This document shows, piece by piece, positions 1 through 7,009 of a stretch of 39,229 bases of DNA (position 1 is the first letter of the stretch; every line of letters begins with the position of its first letter). Source of the stretch: Lachnospiraceae bacterium (GTDB lineage Bacteria > Bacillota > Clostridia > Lachnospirales > Lachnospiraceae); assembly GCA_028724245.1 (NCBI GenBank), contig JAQYDI010000151.1, positions 1-39,229 of the forward strand. Reading direction: 5' to 3'. The notes beneath the pieces were generated by a model. That model searched no databases, had not been told where the DNA came from, and saw only the letters and a program-made list of their open reading frames with translations. A program made the translations under genes and the position numbers.

Positions 1-74
1 AGGCTTTTTTTCGCATGCCATTTTTTCTGTCTGGCAGTTTCCTGCAGATGAACTGTCATCTTTTTTATCCCCAT
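1..74 (-). CDS. Possible 5' end of an unidentified small basic protein, cut by the window edge
   Basis: Downstream of the topoisomerase gene on the same strand, an open frame starts at ATG 72-74 (GAGGG about nine bases upstream) or at in-frame ATG 57-59 (GGGG nine bases upstream). It runs off the window with no stop. The visible 24 residues are Lys/Gln/Arg-rich and I do not recognise them; they do not resemble the N-terminus of a GyrA/ParC subunit, the usual partner at this position. Bases 75-141 hold only a 5-bp GAAA-loop hairpin (109-122). It could equally be noncoding. Confidence 0.25.
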   Translation of the reverse strand, partial: MGIKKMTVHLQETARQKKWHAKKS

Positions 75-141
75 TTAACTAAACCCTCAACAAAGAATCG
101 TGCCCAGGCTAATTTCTTAGCGAGTTTCCGAGATTACTCTC

Positions 142-2055
142 CTATACATCCAGTTCCGCTTCATCCGCATGTTCTACAATAAAACTGCGACGCGGGCCCA
201 CTTCACTGCCCATAAGCATCTGTGTTACTTCATTGGCCATGCGCGCGTCATCGATCTCCACCTGCTTCAGAACACGCGTCTCGGGATTCAGAGTGGTTTC
301 CCACAACTGGGATGCATCCATTTCTCCCAGACCCTTGTACCGCTGAAGCGTAAAATTTTTATGTGTTTTTCTGTATTTTTCCAGAGCCGCATCATCATAA
401 AGATATTCCTCGGGTCCCTTTTTCGGAACCGCTTTATAAAGAGGAGGCGTTGCCAGATATACATGCCCCTGAAGAATCAGTTCCGGCATAAAACGGTAAA
501 AGAATGTCAGCAGAAGCGTACTGATGTGCGCACCATCCACATCGGCATCCGTCATAATGACGATTTTGTCGTACTTCAGCTTTTCGATGTTAAAATCCAT
601 ACCATAGCCTTCGGAAAACCCGCATCCAAATGCCAGAACCATGGATTTGATTTCTGCATTGGCCAGAACTTTATCCATGGAAGCCTTTTCCACATTGAGG
701 ATCTTGCCGCGGATAGGAAGAATTGCCTGAAACTTACGGTCTCTGGCTGTCTTGGCCGAACCGCCGGCAGAATCTCCTTCCACAATAAAAATTTCATTCT
801 TTGAAGGATCTCTGCCCTCACAATTGGCAAGCTTTCCGTTGGAATCAAAGGAATATTTGCTTTTTCCCAGAACATTACTGCGGGCCTTCATCTCGGATCT
901 GCGGATTTTGGCAGAAGTTTCCGCACGGCTGATAACCGCTTTCAGTGTTTCCAGATTTTTGTCAAAAAATAATTCCAGCTTTTCGCCGGTTACTGCAGTA
1001 ACCACCCGTGCCGCATCGGAATTCCCCAGCTTTGTCTTGGTCTGTCCCTCAAAAAGAGGATCGGGATGACGGATGGCCAACACCGCCGTCATGCCGCATC
1101 GGGTATCCGGACCTGTAAAATTGGCATCTTTCTCCTTCAGGATTCCCAGTTCTCTGGCATAACTGTTGATAATGGAAGTAAACTTTCCTTTAAAGCCGGT
1201 GATATGCGTACCTCCTTCGGAAGTATTGATACAGTTGCAGTAGCCGAAAATATTCTCATCAAAATCTGTTGTAAACTGCAGAGCACATTCCACCAGGATA
1301 TTGTCTTCCTCTCCTGAGAAATAAATCACATCCGTACAGGTTTCTTTCCCACGGTTCAGCTCTCTGATGTACTGAGTCAGTCCTTCCGGCTCATGAAAAA
1401 GAACCGGTTCAGGATTTTTTCCATCCCTCAGATCACAGAAAACAATAGAAAGACCCGGATTCAGATACACCGTCTCATGAAGGCGGCTTTTAATCTGATC
1501 CTCCTTGAAACGGATATGTTCGAATATCTGTTTATCCGGATAAAAACGGATGGAAGTTCCTGTTTTCTTCGTCTTTCCGCAGGGTACCAGAAGGCCGTCT
1601 TTCAGTTTCATGTCCGGCTGACCGTAGGCATAGCGGTCCTTATAAATCAATCCATCCTTGTAAACGGTTACTTCCATCCACTCAGACAGAGCGTTCACAA
1701 CAGAAGAGCCAACTCCATGAAGTCCTCCCGATACTTTATAAGTGCTGTTGTCAAATTTCCCGCCGGCATGCAGCGTTGTAAAAATCACACGCTCTGCAGA
1801 GACACCTTTTTTATGCATATCCACCGGAATTCCCCGGCCATTGTCCGTTACCGTTACGGAACCGTCCTGTTCCAGCGTCACTTCAATCCTGCTGCAGAAT
1901 CCTGCCAGATGTTCATCTACCGCATTGTCTACAATTTCATATACCAGATGATTTAATCCCCGGCTTCCTGTGCTTCCTATATACATGCCGGGCCGTTTTC
2001 TCACGGCCTCCAGTCCTTCCAGAACTGTAATCGCATCCGCATTGTACTGGTTCAT
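142..2055 (-). CDS. Type IIA DNA topoisomerase subunit B (GyrB/ParE family)
   Basis: ATPase subunit of a gyrase or topoisomerase IV that drives strand passage to control supercoiling or decatenate chromosomes. The 637-residue protein shows the GHKL ATPase motifs DNGRGIPV and GGLHGVGSSVVNALS, the QTKTKLG loop, the TOPRIM motif EGDSAGGSAK with a DADVDG metal site, and the C-terminal RYKGLGEMD...QLWETT segment, so it is full length. ATG 2055 is chosen over an upstream in-frame start because AAAGGGG lies just before it. Family knowledge: Lachnospiraceae carry gyrB near the origin and a second paralogue elsewhere. The absence of dnaA/recF neighbours favours the ParE-type copy, but the A subunit is not visible, so I leave the choice open. 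Confidence 0.93.
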   Translation of the reverse strand: MNQYNADAITVLEGLEAVRKRPGMYIGSTGSRGLNHLVYEIVDNAVDEHLAGFCSRIEVTLEQDGSVTVTDNGRGIPVDMHKKGVSAERVIFTTLHAGGKFDNSTYKVSGGLHGVGSSVVNALSEWMEVTVYKDGLIYKDRYAYGQPDMKLKDGLLVPCGKTKKTGTSIRFYPDKQIFEHIRFKEDQIKSRLHETVYLNPGLSIVFCDLRDGKNPEPVLFHEPEGLTQYIRELNRGKETCTDVIYFSGEEDNILVECALQFTTDFDENIFGYCNCINTSEGGTHITGFKGKFTSIINSYARELGILKEKDANFTGPDTRCGMTAVLAIRHPDPLFEGQTKTKLGNSDAARVVTAVTGEKLELFFDKNLETLKAVISRAETSAKIRRSEMKARSNVLGKSKYSFDSNGKLANCEGRDPSKNEIFIVEGDSAGGSAKTARDRKFQAILPIRGKILNVEKASMDKVLANAEIKSMVLAFGCGFSEGYGMDFNIEKLKYDKIVIMTDADVDGAHISTLLLTFFYRFMPELILQGHVYLATPPLYKAVPKKGPEEYLYDDAALEKYRKTHKNFTLQRYKGLGEMDASQLWETTLNPETRVLKQVEIDDARMANEVTQMLMGSEVGPRRSFIVEHADEAELDV

Positions 2056-2078
2056 GGGCAAATTCCCCTTTCTTTCAG

Positions 2079-2107
2079 TTGTAAAATAAAACAACCTATT
2101 TTATAAT
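2079..2107 (+). promoter_or_regulatory. Promoter of the HPr-like operon
   Basis: TTGTAA (2079-2084), 17-base spacer, TATAAT (2102-2107), about 35 bases before the AAGGAG site and ATG 2148. It sits in the 92-base gap between two divergent genes. Confidence 0.65.
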
Positions 2108-2147
2108 AATATCAAGTATTTAATATGGTACGGAAGGAGACTTTTCA

Positions 2148-2423
2148 ATGATCAAAAAAAATATTACCATTACTAATCCATCCGGTTTAAATGTTGATCC
2201 TGCTCTGATTCTGTCCAGACATGCAAGGGAGTATCAATGCACATCGATCATTCGTTACAAACATTATATAATTAATGTAAAAAGTATGATCCATATCCTG
2301 TCCGCTGCTCTCGTATGCGGTACAGAAATTGAACTGGAATGTGACGGTACCGATGAAGAACAATGCATGAAAGACCTGTGTTCGCTGTTTGAACACGGTC
2401 TGGAACAGGAGACAACATCATGA
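2148..2423 (+). CDS. HPr-like protein lacking the catalytic histidine (Crh-like)
   Basis: A 91-residue protein that aligns along the length of the PTS phosphocarrier HPr (about 88 residues). The segment SGLNVDPA corresponds to SGIHARPA of HPr, so active-site His15 is Asn and Arg17 is Asp. Pro18 and the regulatory serine segment (INVKS, equal to Ser46 in VNLKS) are kept. It therefore cannot carry phosphate from enzyme I to PTS permeases in the usual way, but could still be phosphorylated on serine by HPr kinase, as in Bacillus Crh, where residue 15 is Gln. A regulatory role is inference. ATG 2148 follows GGAAGGAG. It overlaps the next gene by four bases. Confidence 0.8.
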   Translation: MIKKNITITNPSGLNVDPALILSRHAREYQCTSIIRYKHYIINVKSMIHILSAALVCGTEIELECDGTDEEQCMKDLCSLFEHGLEQETTS

Positions 2424-2773
2424 AACAGGAATCACTTACACTTACTACTGTTAAAAACGGAAAACCTCAGGAATGGATTACCGTGATTGAGGACGGAATC
2501 CCTGTCTGGGTCGCTAAAAACAGTGTTAAAAAACATGAACTGATGGAAAAGCTGGATGACCTTTTCCATCAGGCCATTGAAAACGAAGATGATGAACCGG
2601 TAGTGGAGATTTACTGCCGTTCCGGAGCAGACTATCAGATCAGCTACTTTCCCGCCGCTTCTCTTTATTTATGTGAAGAACTGGAAGGCCGCTATGCTAC
2701 CCTTTCCACGCTGGTGGATGCAATATGGGAACTTCTGGCCTGTCAGGAAATTCAGGAATACCGGCTGCTGTAA
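2420..2773 (+). CDS. Uncharacterised 117-residue acidic protein coupled to the HPr-like gene
   Basis: I do not recognise this protein. It is soluble, with no signal peptide or membrane segment, and acidic in its middle (IENEDDEPVVE around residues 53-63). It has an N-terminal half likely to form beta strands (TVKNGKPQEWITVIEDGIPVWVA) and a helical C-terminal end. ATG 2420 overlaps the stop of the HPr-like gene (ATGA), with AGGAG 8-12 bases upstream inside that gene, so the two are translationally coupled and probably act together. A hairpin with a T run follows about 50 bases downstream. Confidence 0.75.
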   Translation: MKQESLTLTTVKNGKPQEWITVIEDGIPVWVAKNSVKKHELMEKLDDLFHQAIENEDDEPVVEIYCRSGADYQISYFPAASLYLCEELEGRYATLSTLVDAIWELLACQEIQEYRLL

Positions 2774-2820
2774 CAATACAGCAGCCAATCACGTCCCGGT
2801 CCTGCTAAATACTATCACAA

Positions 2821-2857
2821 TTCCCCGGATTTGGCAATCCCGGAAGCCATTTTTTCA
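2821..2857 (+). terminator. Rho-independent terminator after the HPr-like operon
   Basis: TTCC and GGATT pair with AATCC and GGAA around a TGGC loop, with a small internal mismatch, followed by GCCATTTTTTC. The stem is modest but the T run and position fit. Confidence 0.5.
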
Positions 2858-2952
2858 GTACATATGTTTGTGTATTTCATTTGTGCGATGATTTTGTTAC
2901 ATTTTTTTTAACTTTTTTCCAAAAAAGGGTAGATTTTTTTCTCCATATATTG

Positions 2953-2958
2953 TATACT
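2953..2958 (+). promoter_or_regulatory. Possible -10 element of the NlpC/P60 gene
   Basis: TATACT preceded by TTG, about 85 bases before the start codon. The -35 position (TAGATT, 2930-2935) is poor, so an activator or another start point is possible. The near-identical strings ACATTTTTTTTAAC (2899-2912) and ACATTTTTTTAAC (2982-2994) flank it. Confidence 0.35.
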
Positions 2959-3040
2959 CCTTAACAGAGCAAAGAAATGAAACATTTTTTTAACATTTAT
3001 GTAATATTTATAATATGTATTTAACTCAGGAGGACGTAAC

Positions 3041-4660
3041 GTGAAACAAAAGAAATTTACAGCCACTCTGCTGTTGCTTGCCATGGTAATTTTCGCAGGC
3101 ATTTTCAGTAAAAACGATATCAACGCTTCTGCAGCTTCTGCCTCTTTATCGGCAAGCTATAAGCTGATGTATGTTGGACAAAGCTATACTGCAAAAGTTA
3201 AAGGATCCTCTTCTTCTGTAAAGTGGAGTACCAGTAATTCCAATATCGCTTCTGTCAGCTCCTCCGGCAAGGTAACCGGTCAGAATATCGGACGTGCCAA
3301 TATTTACGCTACAGTAAACGGTAAAAAGCTTACATTAAAGGTTGAAGTTGTATCCAAATCTGCATATACAGCAGTCAACTACGCCAACAATGCTGTCGGC
3401 TGCCGCTACAGTCAGGCAAGACGTATGAGCAAAGGTTACTATGACTGCGGTTCTCTGGTATGGCGTTCATATGCCAGCGCCGGAGTATACATCGGCGGCA
3501 AGACAAGCTGGGCTCCTACCGCTGCATCTTCCGGCAGTATTCTCAACGGTTCCTGCAAAACGATTTCTTTCAGCAGCGTTTCTGCAAGCGAACTGCTTCC
3601 CGGTGATCTGATTTTTACTTCTTCCCATTCCAACGGCCGTTACCGCAATATTACGCATGCAGCCATTTATGTCGGAAATGGTAAGATCGTAGAAGCTGCC
3701 AACTCCAGAGTCGGCGTCGTAAAGCGTAATTACTCTACCAAGCGTATTGTACTGGTCGCACGCCCTACAGTAAGTGTTTCGAAGTCTCTGCAGCAGCCTC
3801 AGCTGACTTCAGTCAAGGCAGCCTCCTCTTCCGTTAACAATACAACGATCAATGTATCATGGAAAAAGGTACGGGGAGCCAGCGGATATTACATTTACCG
3901 TAAAACTGCAGGCGGTTCTTACAAAAAAATCGCAACAGTGAAAGGCGGCAGCAAGGTTTCATACACTGACAAAACCGCATATGCAGGTAAATATGTTTAC
4001 ACAGTCCGTGCCTACTCCGGTTCCAAAACCGGTTCCTATAACTCAAAAGGGATGACTGCATCCACAAAAATTGCCAGCCCCACCGGTATTCAGGCATCTG
4101 CCGTTAATAACGGTATTACCGTCAAATGGAACACCGTTAAATACGCAACCGGATACCAGATTTACCGTAAAGCTGCAGGCGGTTCCTATACTTTAATCAA
4201 GACCGTTTCCGGTCAGAAAACCGCAGCTTTCACTGATACAAAAGCTCAGAGCGGAACAGCTTATGCATACATGGTAAAAGCATATCGTAAAAGTGCTTCT
4301 TCCAATGTTGTCAGTGCTTCTTCTTCCGCTACCGCCGGAGTTACATATACAAAGCCGGTTACTGTAGCTGCTTCCGCTCCGGAAACAGAAAAAGAAACGG
4401 TTGCAACAGTGGTAGAAACCGCAGCAACAGCTGCAGCTCCTTCTTCAGGAACCACAGCTGCTGAGACTACAGTTGTTGAAACCACGGTTGCTGAAACCAC
4501 AACTGTTGAAACCACAGTTGTTGGAACCACAGCTGCCGAAACTGCCGCTGAGACTTGTGCGGTACAGACTTCTGAACGCTCTGTACAGGAAACAGAATCA
4601 ACAGCTGAATCTTCTTCTGAAAACGAATCTTCTTCTGAAGAAAGTTCATCCTGCAATTAA
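3041..4660 (+). CDS. Secreted NlpC/P60 peptidase with Big2 and FN3 domains
   Basis: Probable extracellular peptidoglycan hydrolase of 539 residues. Order: signal peptide (1-31, hydrophobic TLLLLAMVIFAG, Ala-rich cleavage region); bacterial Ig-like Big2 domain (about 35-104, ending SSGKVTGQNIGRANIYATVN); NlpC/P60 domain (about 107-240) with Cys136 in YDCGSLVW and His206 in THAAIYVGNGKIVEA; two fibronectin type III repeats (about 253-342 and 345-435, each with YxIYRKxAGGSY); and a Thr/Val/Ala/Glu/Ser-rich tail. The cysteine motif is DCGS rather than the commoner DCSG, and the third catalytic polar residue is not clear. No LPxTG or choline-binding anchor is seen, so it may be released or held by the tail. 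The start is GTG 3041, with AGGAGG eight bases upstream. Confidence 0.88.
   Translation: MKQKKFTATLLLLAMVIFAGIFSKNDINASAASASLSASYKLMYVGQSYTAKVKGSSSSVKWSTSNSNIASVSSSGKVTGQNIGRANIYATVNGKKLTLKVEVVSKSAYTAVNYANNAVGCRYSQARRMSKGYYDCGSLVWRSYASAGVYIGGKTSWAPTAASSGSILNGSCKTISFSSVSASELLPGDLIFTSSHSNGRYRNITHAAIYVGNGKIVEAANSRVGVVKRNYSTKRIVLVARPTVSVSKSLQQPQLTSVKAASSSVNNTTINVSWKKVRGASGYYIYRKTAGGSYKKIATVKGGSKVSYTDKTAYAGKYVYTVRAYSGSKTGSYNSKGMTASTKIASPTGIQASAVNNGITVKWNTVKYATGYQIYRKAAGGSYTLIKTVSGQKTAAFTDTKAQSGTAYAYMVKAYRKSASSNVVSASSSATAGVTYTKPVTVAASAPETEKETVATVVETAATAAAPSSGTTAAETTVVETTVAETTTVETTVVGTTAAETAAETCAVQTSERSVQETESTAESSSENESSSEESSSCN
4456..4557 (+). repeat. Tandem coding repeats in the NlpC/P60 protein tail
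   Basis: Degenerate repeats of about 15 bases around GTTGYTGAAACCACA encode the TTVVETTVAETTTVETT tail. Near-identity at the DNA level suggests copy-number change by slippage. Confidence 0.7.
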
Positions 4661-4690
4661 TCCATTTAATCCGGTTAAATACATATTAAA

Positions 4691-4745
4691 AATTAAAGAG
4701 GGCATATTACACGGAAATCCGTGTAATAGCCCTCTTTAATTTTAT
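4691..4745. terminator. Strong bidirectional terminator between convergent genes
   Basis: A long stem (AATTAAAGAGGGC and ATTACACGG pairing with CCGTGTAAT and GCCCTCTTTAATT) closes on an AAAT loop. It is flanked by T-rich sequence on the plus strand and by TTTAATTTT on the minus strand. Confidence 0.85.
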
Positions 4746-4754
4746 TTTCTTTTA

Positions 4755-4810
4755 GATACGCCAACCTCGAAAACACACCGTGTTTTCGAGGTTGGATCTG
4801 AACAATTACC
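4755..4810. repeat. Palindromic dispersed repeat, copy 1
   Basis: CCAACCTCGAAAACAC-ACC-GTGTTTTCGAGGTTGG is a perfect 16-base inverted repeat (4761-4795), preceded by GATAC and followed by TCTGAACA. A second copy with the same flanks lies at 20041-20100. No T run follows the hairpin on either strand, so it does not look like an ordinary terminator. It sits beside a separate strong terminator. Confidence 0.75.
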
Positions 4811-4811
4811 T

Positions 4812-5465
4812 TTATGTAATACTGATCAGCTTATGCTGGAAAAGAGACAGTGCAAAATTCCATATTCCATCATGCATGAAACCAAACGCCGCATTAATGG
4901 GTGTATCAAGAATCCCCACATAAAGTGCCACCAGCAGGATAAACATAAAATACTGACTGTGCCTTTCCACCCAATCCGCCGCAGTATCGGGAAGAAAAAT
5001 CTCAAGGATCTTAAATCCGTCAAGCGGAGGAAGCGGAATCAGATTAAACACCGCCAGATTAATACTCAGCATGGAAAAATAATACAGCAGAGTATAAACA
5101 GTATCTACAAAACCATTGACTGTAAGAGAACCTGTATAAACGGAAACCTCCATCCATGCCAGTATCACAATTGCAATTGCTCCGGTCAGTATATTCATCA
5201 AAGGTCCCGCCAGACTGACAAGCGCAGTGCCGGCTTTTTTATTCTTATAATAATATGGATTGATCATAACCGGTTTTGCCCATCCCATATGGAAAAACAA
5301 CATGCACAACGCACCCAGAGGATCCAGATGATGAAGCGGATTCAGCGAAAGCCGTCCTTCCAGTTTCGGTGTCGGGTCACCCAGCTTCCAGGAAACCCAG
5401 CCATGTGCAAATTCATGCAGCGTAATAGCCAGCAAAATTCCGGGCAGTAAATATATGTACCTCAT
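4812..5465 (-). CDS. Site-2 protease family (M50) membrane metallopeptidase
   Basis: Integral membrane zinc protease of about 217 residues. HEFAH, near residue 20 inside the first hydrophobic helix, supplies two zinc ligands and the catalytic Glu; NLIPLPPLDG, near residue 140, matches the NxxPxxxLDG motif that gives the third ligand. About five to six hydrophobic segments are seen, without the PDZ domain of RseP, which is the compact S2P subgroup common in Firmicutes; the substrate is unknown. ATG 5465 has AAAGGA seven bases upstream; an in-frame TTG two codons earlier would sit on the ribosome site. Its promoter is a clear TTGACA-N17-TATACT. Confidence 0.88.
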   Translation of the reverse strand: MRYIYLLPGILLAITLHEFAHGWVSWKLGDPTPKLEGRLSLNPLHHLDPLGALCMLFFHMGWAKPVMINPYYYKNKKAGTALVSLAGPLMNILTGAIAIVILAWMEVSVYTGSLTVNGFVDTVYTLLYYFSMLSINLAVFNLIPLPPLDGFKILEIFLPDTAADWVERHSQYFMFILLVALYVGILDTPINAAFGFMHDGIWNFALSLFQHKLISIT

Positions 5466-5495
5466 TTTCAATTCCTTTCCTGTTAAATTTTGTTC

Positions 5496-5524
5496 AGTAT
5501 ACTCTTTTTCCGCCCCATTGTCAA
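5496..5524 (-). promoter_or_regulatory. Promoter of the site-2 protease gene
   Basis: On the minus strand, TTGACA (5519-5524), 17 bases, TATACT (5496-5501), about 30 bases before the start codon. Confidence 0.75.
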
Positions 5525-5595
5525 ATTCTGACGGTTTCTCCTGTCTCCTGTTTTTCGCCTTCCGGCAAAAATGGATGAAAAATATAACCTGTTAT

Positions 5596-5637
5596 ACAAG
5601 AATCGTTCTTGTGATGAGTGAAAGTTTCGATTATAAT
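5596..5637 (+). promoter_or_regulatory. Promoter with overlapping palindromic operator upstream of the epimerase
   Basis: TTGTGA (5609-5614), 17 bases, TATAAT (5632-5637). A perfect 17-base palindrome, ACAAGAA-TCG-TTCTTGT (5596-5612), covers the -35 box, the usual place for a repressor site. I cannot name the regulator. Confidence 0.6.
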
Positions 5638-5675
5638 AAAAACGGATTATCAATTATATTTACGGAGGTATCGTG

Positions 5676-6575
5676 ATGTCTATTTACCAACTGACCAATG
5701 ATTTTCTGACTCTCGAGGTATCTTCTGCAGGCGCTGAACTCTGCAGCATAACAGGTGCAGACGGTACGGAATATATGTGGAATGCGGATCCGAAATACTG
5801 GAAACGCCACTCTCCCGTTCTTTTCCCTGTTGTGGGTAATTTCAATCAGAAGCAGTTTCTGTATAACGGAGAAAAATGGCCCATGGGGCAGCATGGATTT
5901 GCCCGGGATATGGAATTTGACCTGATTCACCAGGGTTGTGAATCTCTCAGTTTTATTCTGAATTCCAACGATGAAACCCGTAAACTTTATCCCATGGAAT
6001 TCTCACTCCGAATCAGTTACACGCTTCGTGAAAATGAAATCCTGACCGAATGGCAGGTTATGAATCCCGGCAAAGAAGAGCTTCATTTTTCCATCGGTGC
6101 TCACCCTGCTTTTTACTGCCCGCTGGCCGGAAACGGCGCACAGGCAGATTATTCCATCGACCTTCATACAGACGCTTCCAAGCTTACCTGCGGCGTTCTG
6201 ACCAGTGAAGGCGTATTATCGGAAGAGCAGGTGGTTTATCCCCTTGAAAACGGCAGACTGCAGCTGACAGAACATCTTTTCGACCGTGACGCACTCATTG
6301 TAGAAGGAGACAATATCCACAAACTTTCTCTCTGTCTTCCCAACCGGAAGCCGTACATCACCATGGACTTTGATGCTCCTCTGTTCGGTATCTGGTCACC
6401 TGCCGGCAAACAGGCACCTTTCGTCTGTCTGGAACCCTGGTACGGACGGGCCGACCGTGCTTCGTTCCATGATGATGTATCAAAAAGAGAATACGGAACC
6501 ACATTAAAACCGTCCGAAACGTTTCAGGCTTCCTACAGTATGCGTTTCTTCCCCGTGAATTCCTCTGCAAAATAA
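5676..6575 (+). CDS. Aldose 1-epimerase family protein (LacX-like)
   Basis: Predicted cytoplasmic sugar mutarotase of 299 residues in the galactose-mutarotase-like fold. The motifs KRHSPVLFPVVG, the GQHGFARD segment (candidate catalytic His), IGAHPAFYCPL and FVCLEPWYGRAD are those of the LacX-type subgroup rather than classical GalM. The sugar cannot be told from sequence. There is no neighbouring sugar operon; it is a single-gene unit with its own promoter, possible operator and terminator. ATG 5676 has GGAGG seven bases upstream; the preceding in-frame GTG 5673 is the alternative. Confidence 0.85.
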   Translation: MSIYQLTNDFLTLEVSSAGAELCSITGADGTEYMWNADPKYWKRHSPVLFPVVGNFNQKQFLYNGEKWPMGQHGFARDMEFDLIHQGCESLSFILNSNDETRKLYPMEFSLRISYTLRENEILTEWQVMNPGKEELHFSIGAHPAFYCPLAGNGAQADYSIDLHTDASKLTCGVLTSEGVLSEEQVVYPLENGRLQLTEHLFDRDALIVEGDNIHKLSLCLPNRKPYITMDFDAPLFGIWSPAGKQAPFVCLEPWYGRADRASFHDDVSKREYGTTLKPSETFQASYSMRFFPVNSSAK

Positions 6576-6600
6576 TATTTTCGAAGCGCTGTAACCGATA

Positions 6601-6651
6601 AAACCAGAAAACAGGCAGCAGAGGGGATCTGCTGCCCGTTTCCTGGTTTTT
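6601..6651. terminator. Bidirectional terminator between the epimerase and SASP genes
   Basis: AACCAGAAAACAGGCAGCAGA pairs with TCTGCTGCCCGTTTCCTGGTT around a GGGGA loop, followed by TTTTT on the plus strand and by TTTTATC on the minus strand. A second AT-rich hairpin (TATAATAG...CTATTATA, 6653-6681) lies nearer the SASP gene. Confidence 0.8.
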
Positions 6652-6698
6652 GTATAATAGAAAACTGCTTTTCCTATTATAACGACCGGCTGATCAGA

Positions 6699-6914
6699 TT
6701 ATCTTTCTCTGCCTGCCATTTCTTTTTCCTGTGCTTCGATCATTTTACGAACCATATGACCACCGACGGAACCGTTCTGATAAGAGGTCAGATTGCCATT
6801 ATAACCGTCTTTTGATAAAGGCACACCCAGCTCATCCGCTACTTCCATTTTGAAACGATCCATGGCTTCCTTTGCTTCAGGTACTTCAATTCTGCCGGAA
6901 TTATTATTGGACAT
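6699..6914 (-). CDS. Alpha/beta-type small acid-soluble spore protein
   Basis: A 71-residue DNA-binding protein that coats the forespore chromosome and protects it from UV and heat. The family pattern is visible: a first helix with FKMEVADELG, where the germination protease GPR is expected to cut, then GYNGNLTSYQNGSVGGHMVRKMIEAQE, matching the conserved second-helix region (GxMVKRMIE). The N-terminus is Asn-rich (MSNNNSG). Strong AAGGAGGAG lies upstream of ATG 6914. A sigma-G-type CATACTA box is present upstream. Confidence 0.93.
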   Translation of the reverse strand: MSNNNSGRIEVPEAKEAMDRFKMEVADELGVPLSKDGYNGNLTSYQNGSVGGHMVRKMIEAQEKEMAGRER

Positions 6915-6957
6915 TGTATTCTCCTCCTTAAAAACAATTGGTTTTCTGTTACACTGC

Positions 6958-6987
6958 TAGTATGGCAGTTTCGGAGAACAATACACT
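6958..6987 (-). promoter_or_regulatory. Sigma-G-type promoter of the SASP gene
   Basis: On the minus strand, CATACTA (6958-6964) matches the forespore -10 consensus. Upstream lies GTGTATT (about 6980-6986), a weaker fit to the -35 element at a spacing of 15-16. About 44 bases separate the -10 from the start codon. Confidence 0.6.
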
Positions 6988-7009
6988 GGGAATTTCTGCT
7001 GAAATACCA

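Noticed and set aside
1-141. Start of a ParC/GyrA subunit gene after the topoisomerase B gene
   Set aside because: The only frame with a start does not resemble the ParC/GyrA N-terminus.
1393-1956. Long plus-strand frame within the topoisomerase gene
   Set aside because: Shadow of a strongly supported coding gene on the other strand.
2776-3040. Cyclic-di-AMP (ydaO-type) riboswitch upstream of the NlpC/P60 gene
   Set aside because: Such genes are often so controlled, but the AT-rich leader is too short and lacks the conserved blocks.
4261-4656. Minus-strand Val/Ser-rich frame opposite the NlpC/P60 tail
   Set aside because: Antisense to a repetitive coding tail; no ribosome site; the plus-strand gene is clear.
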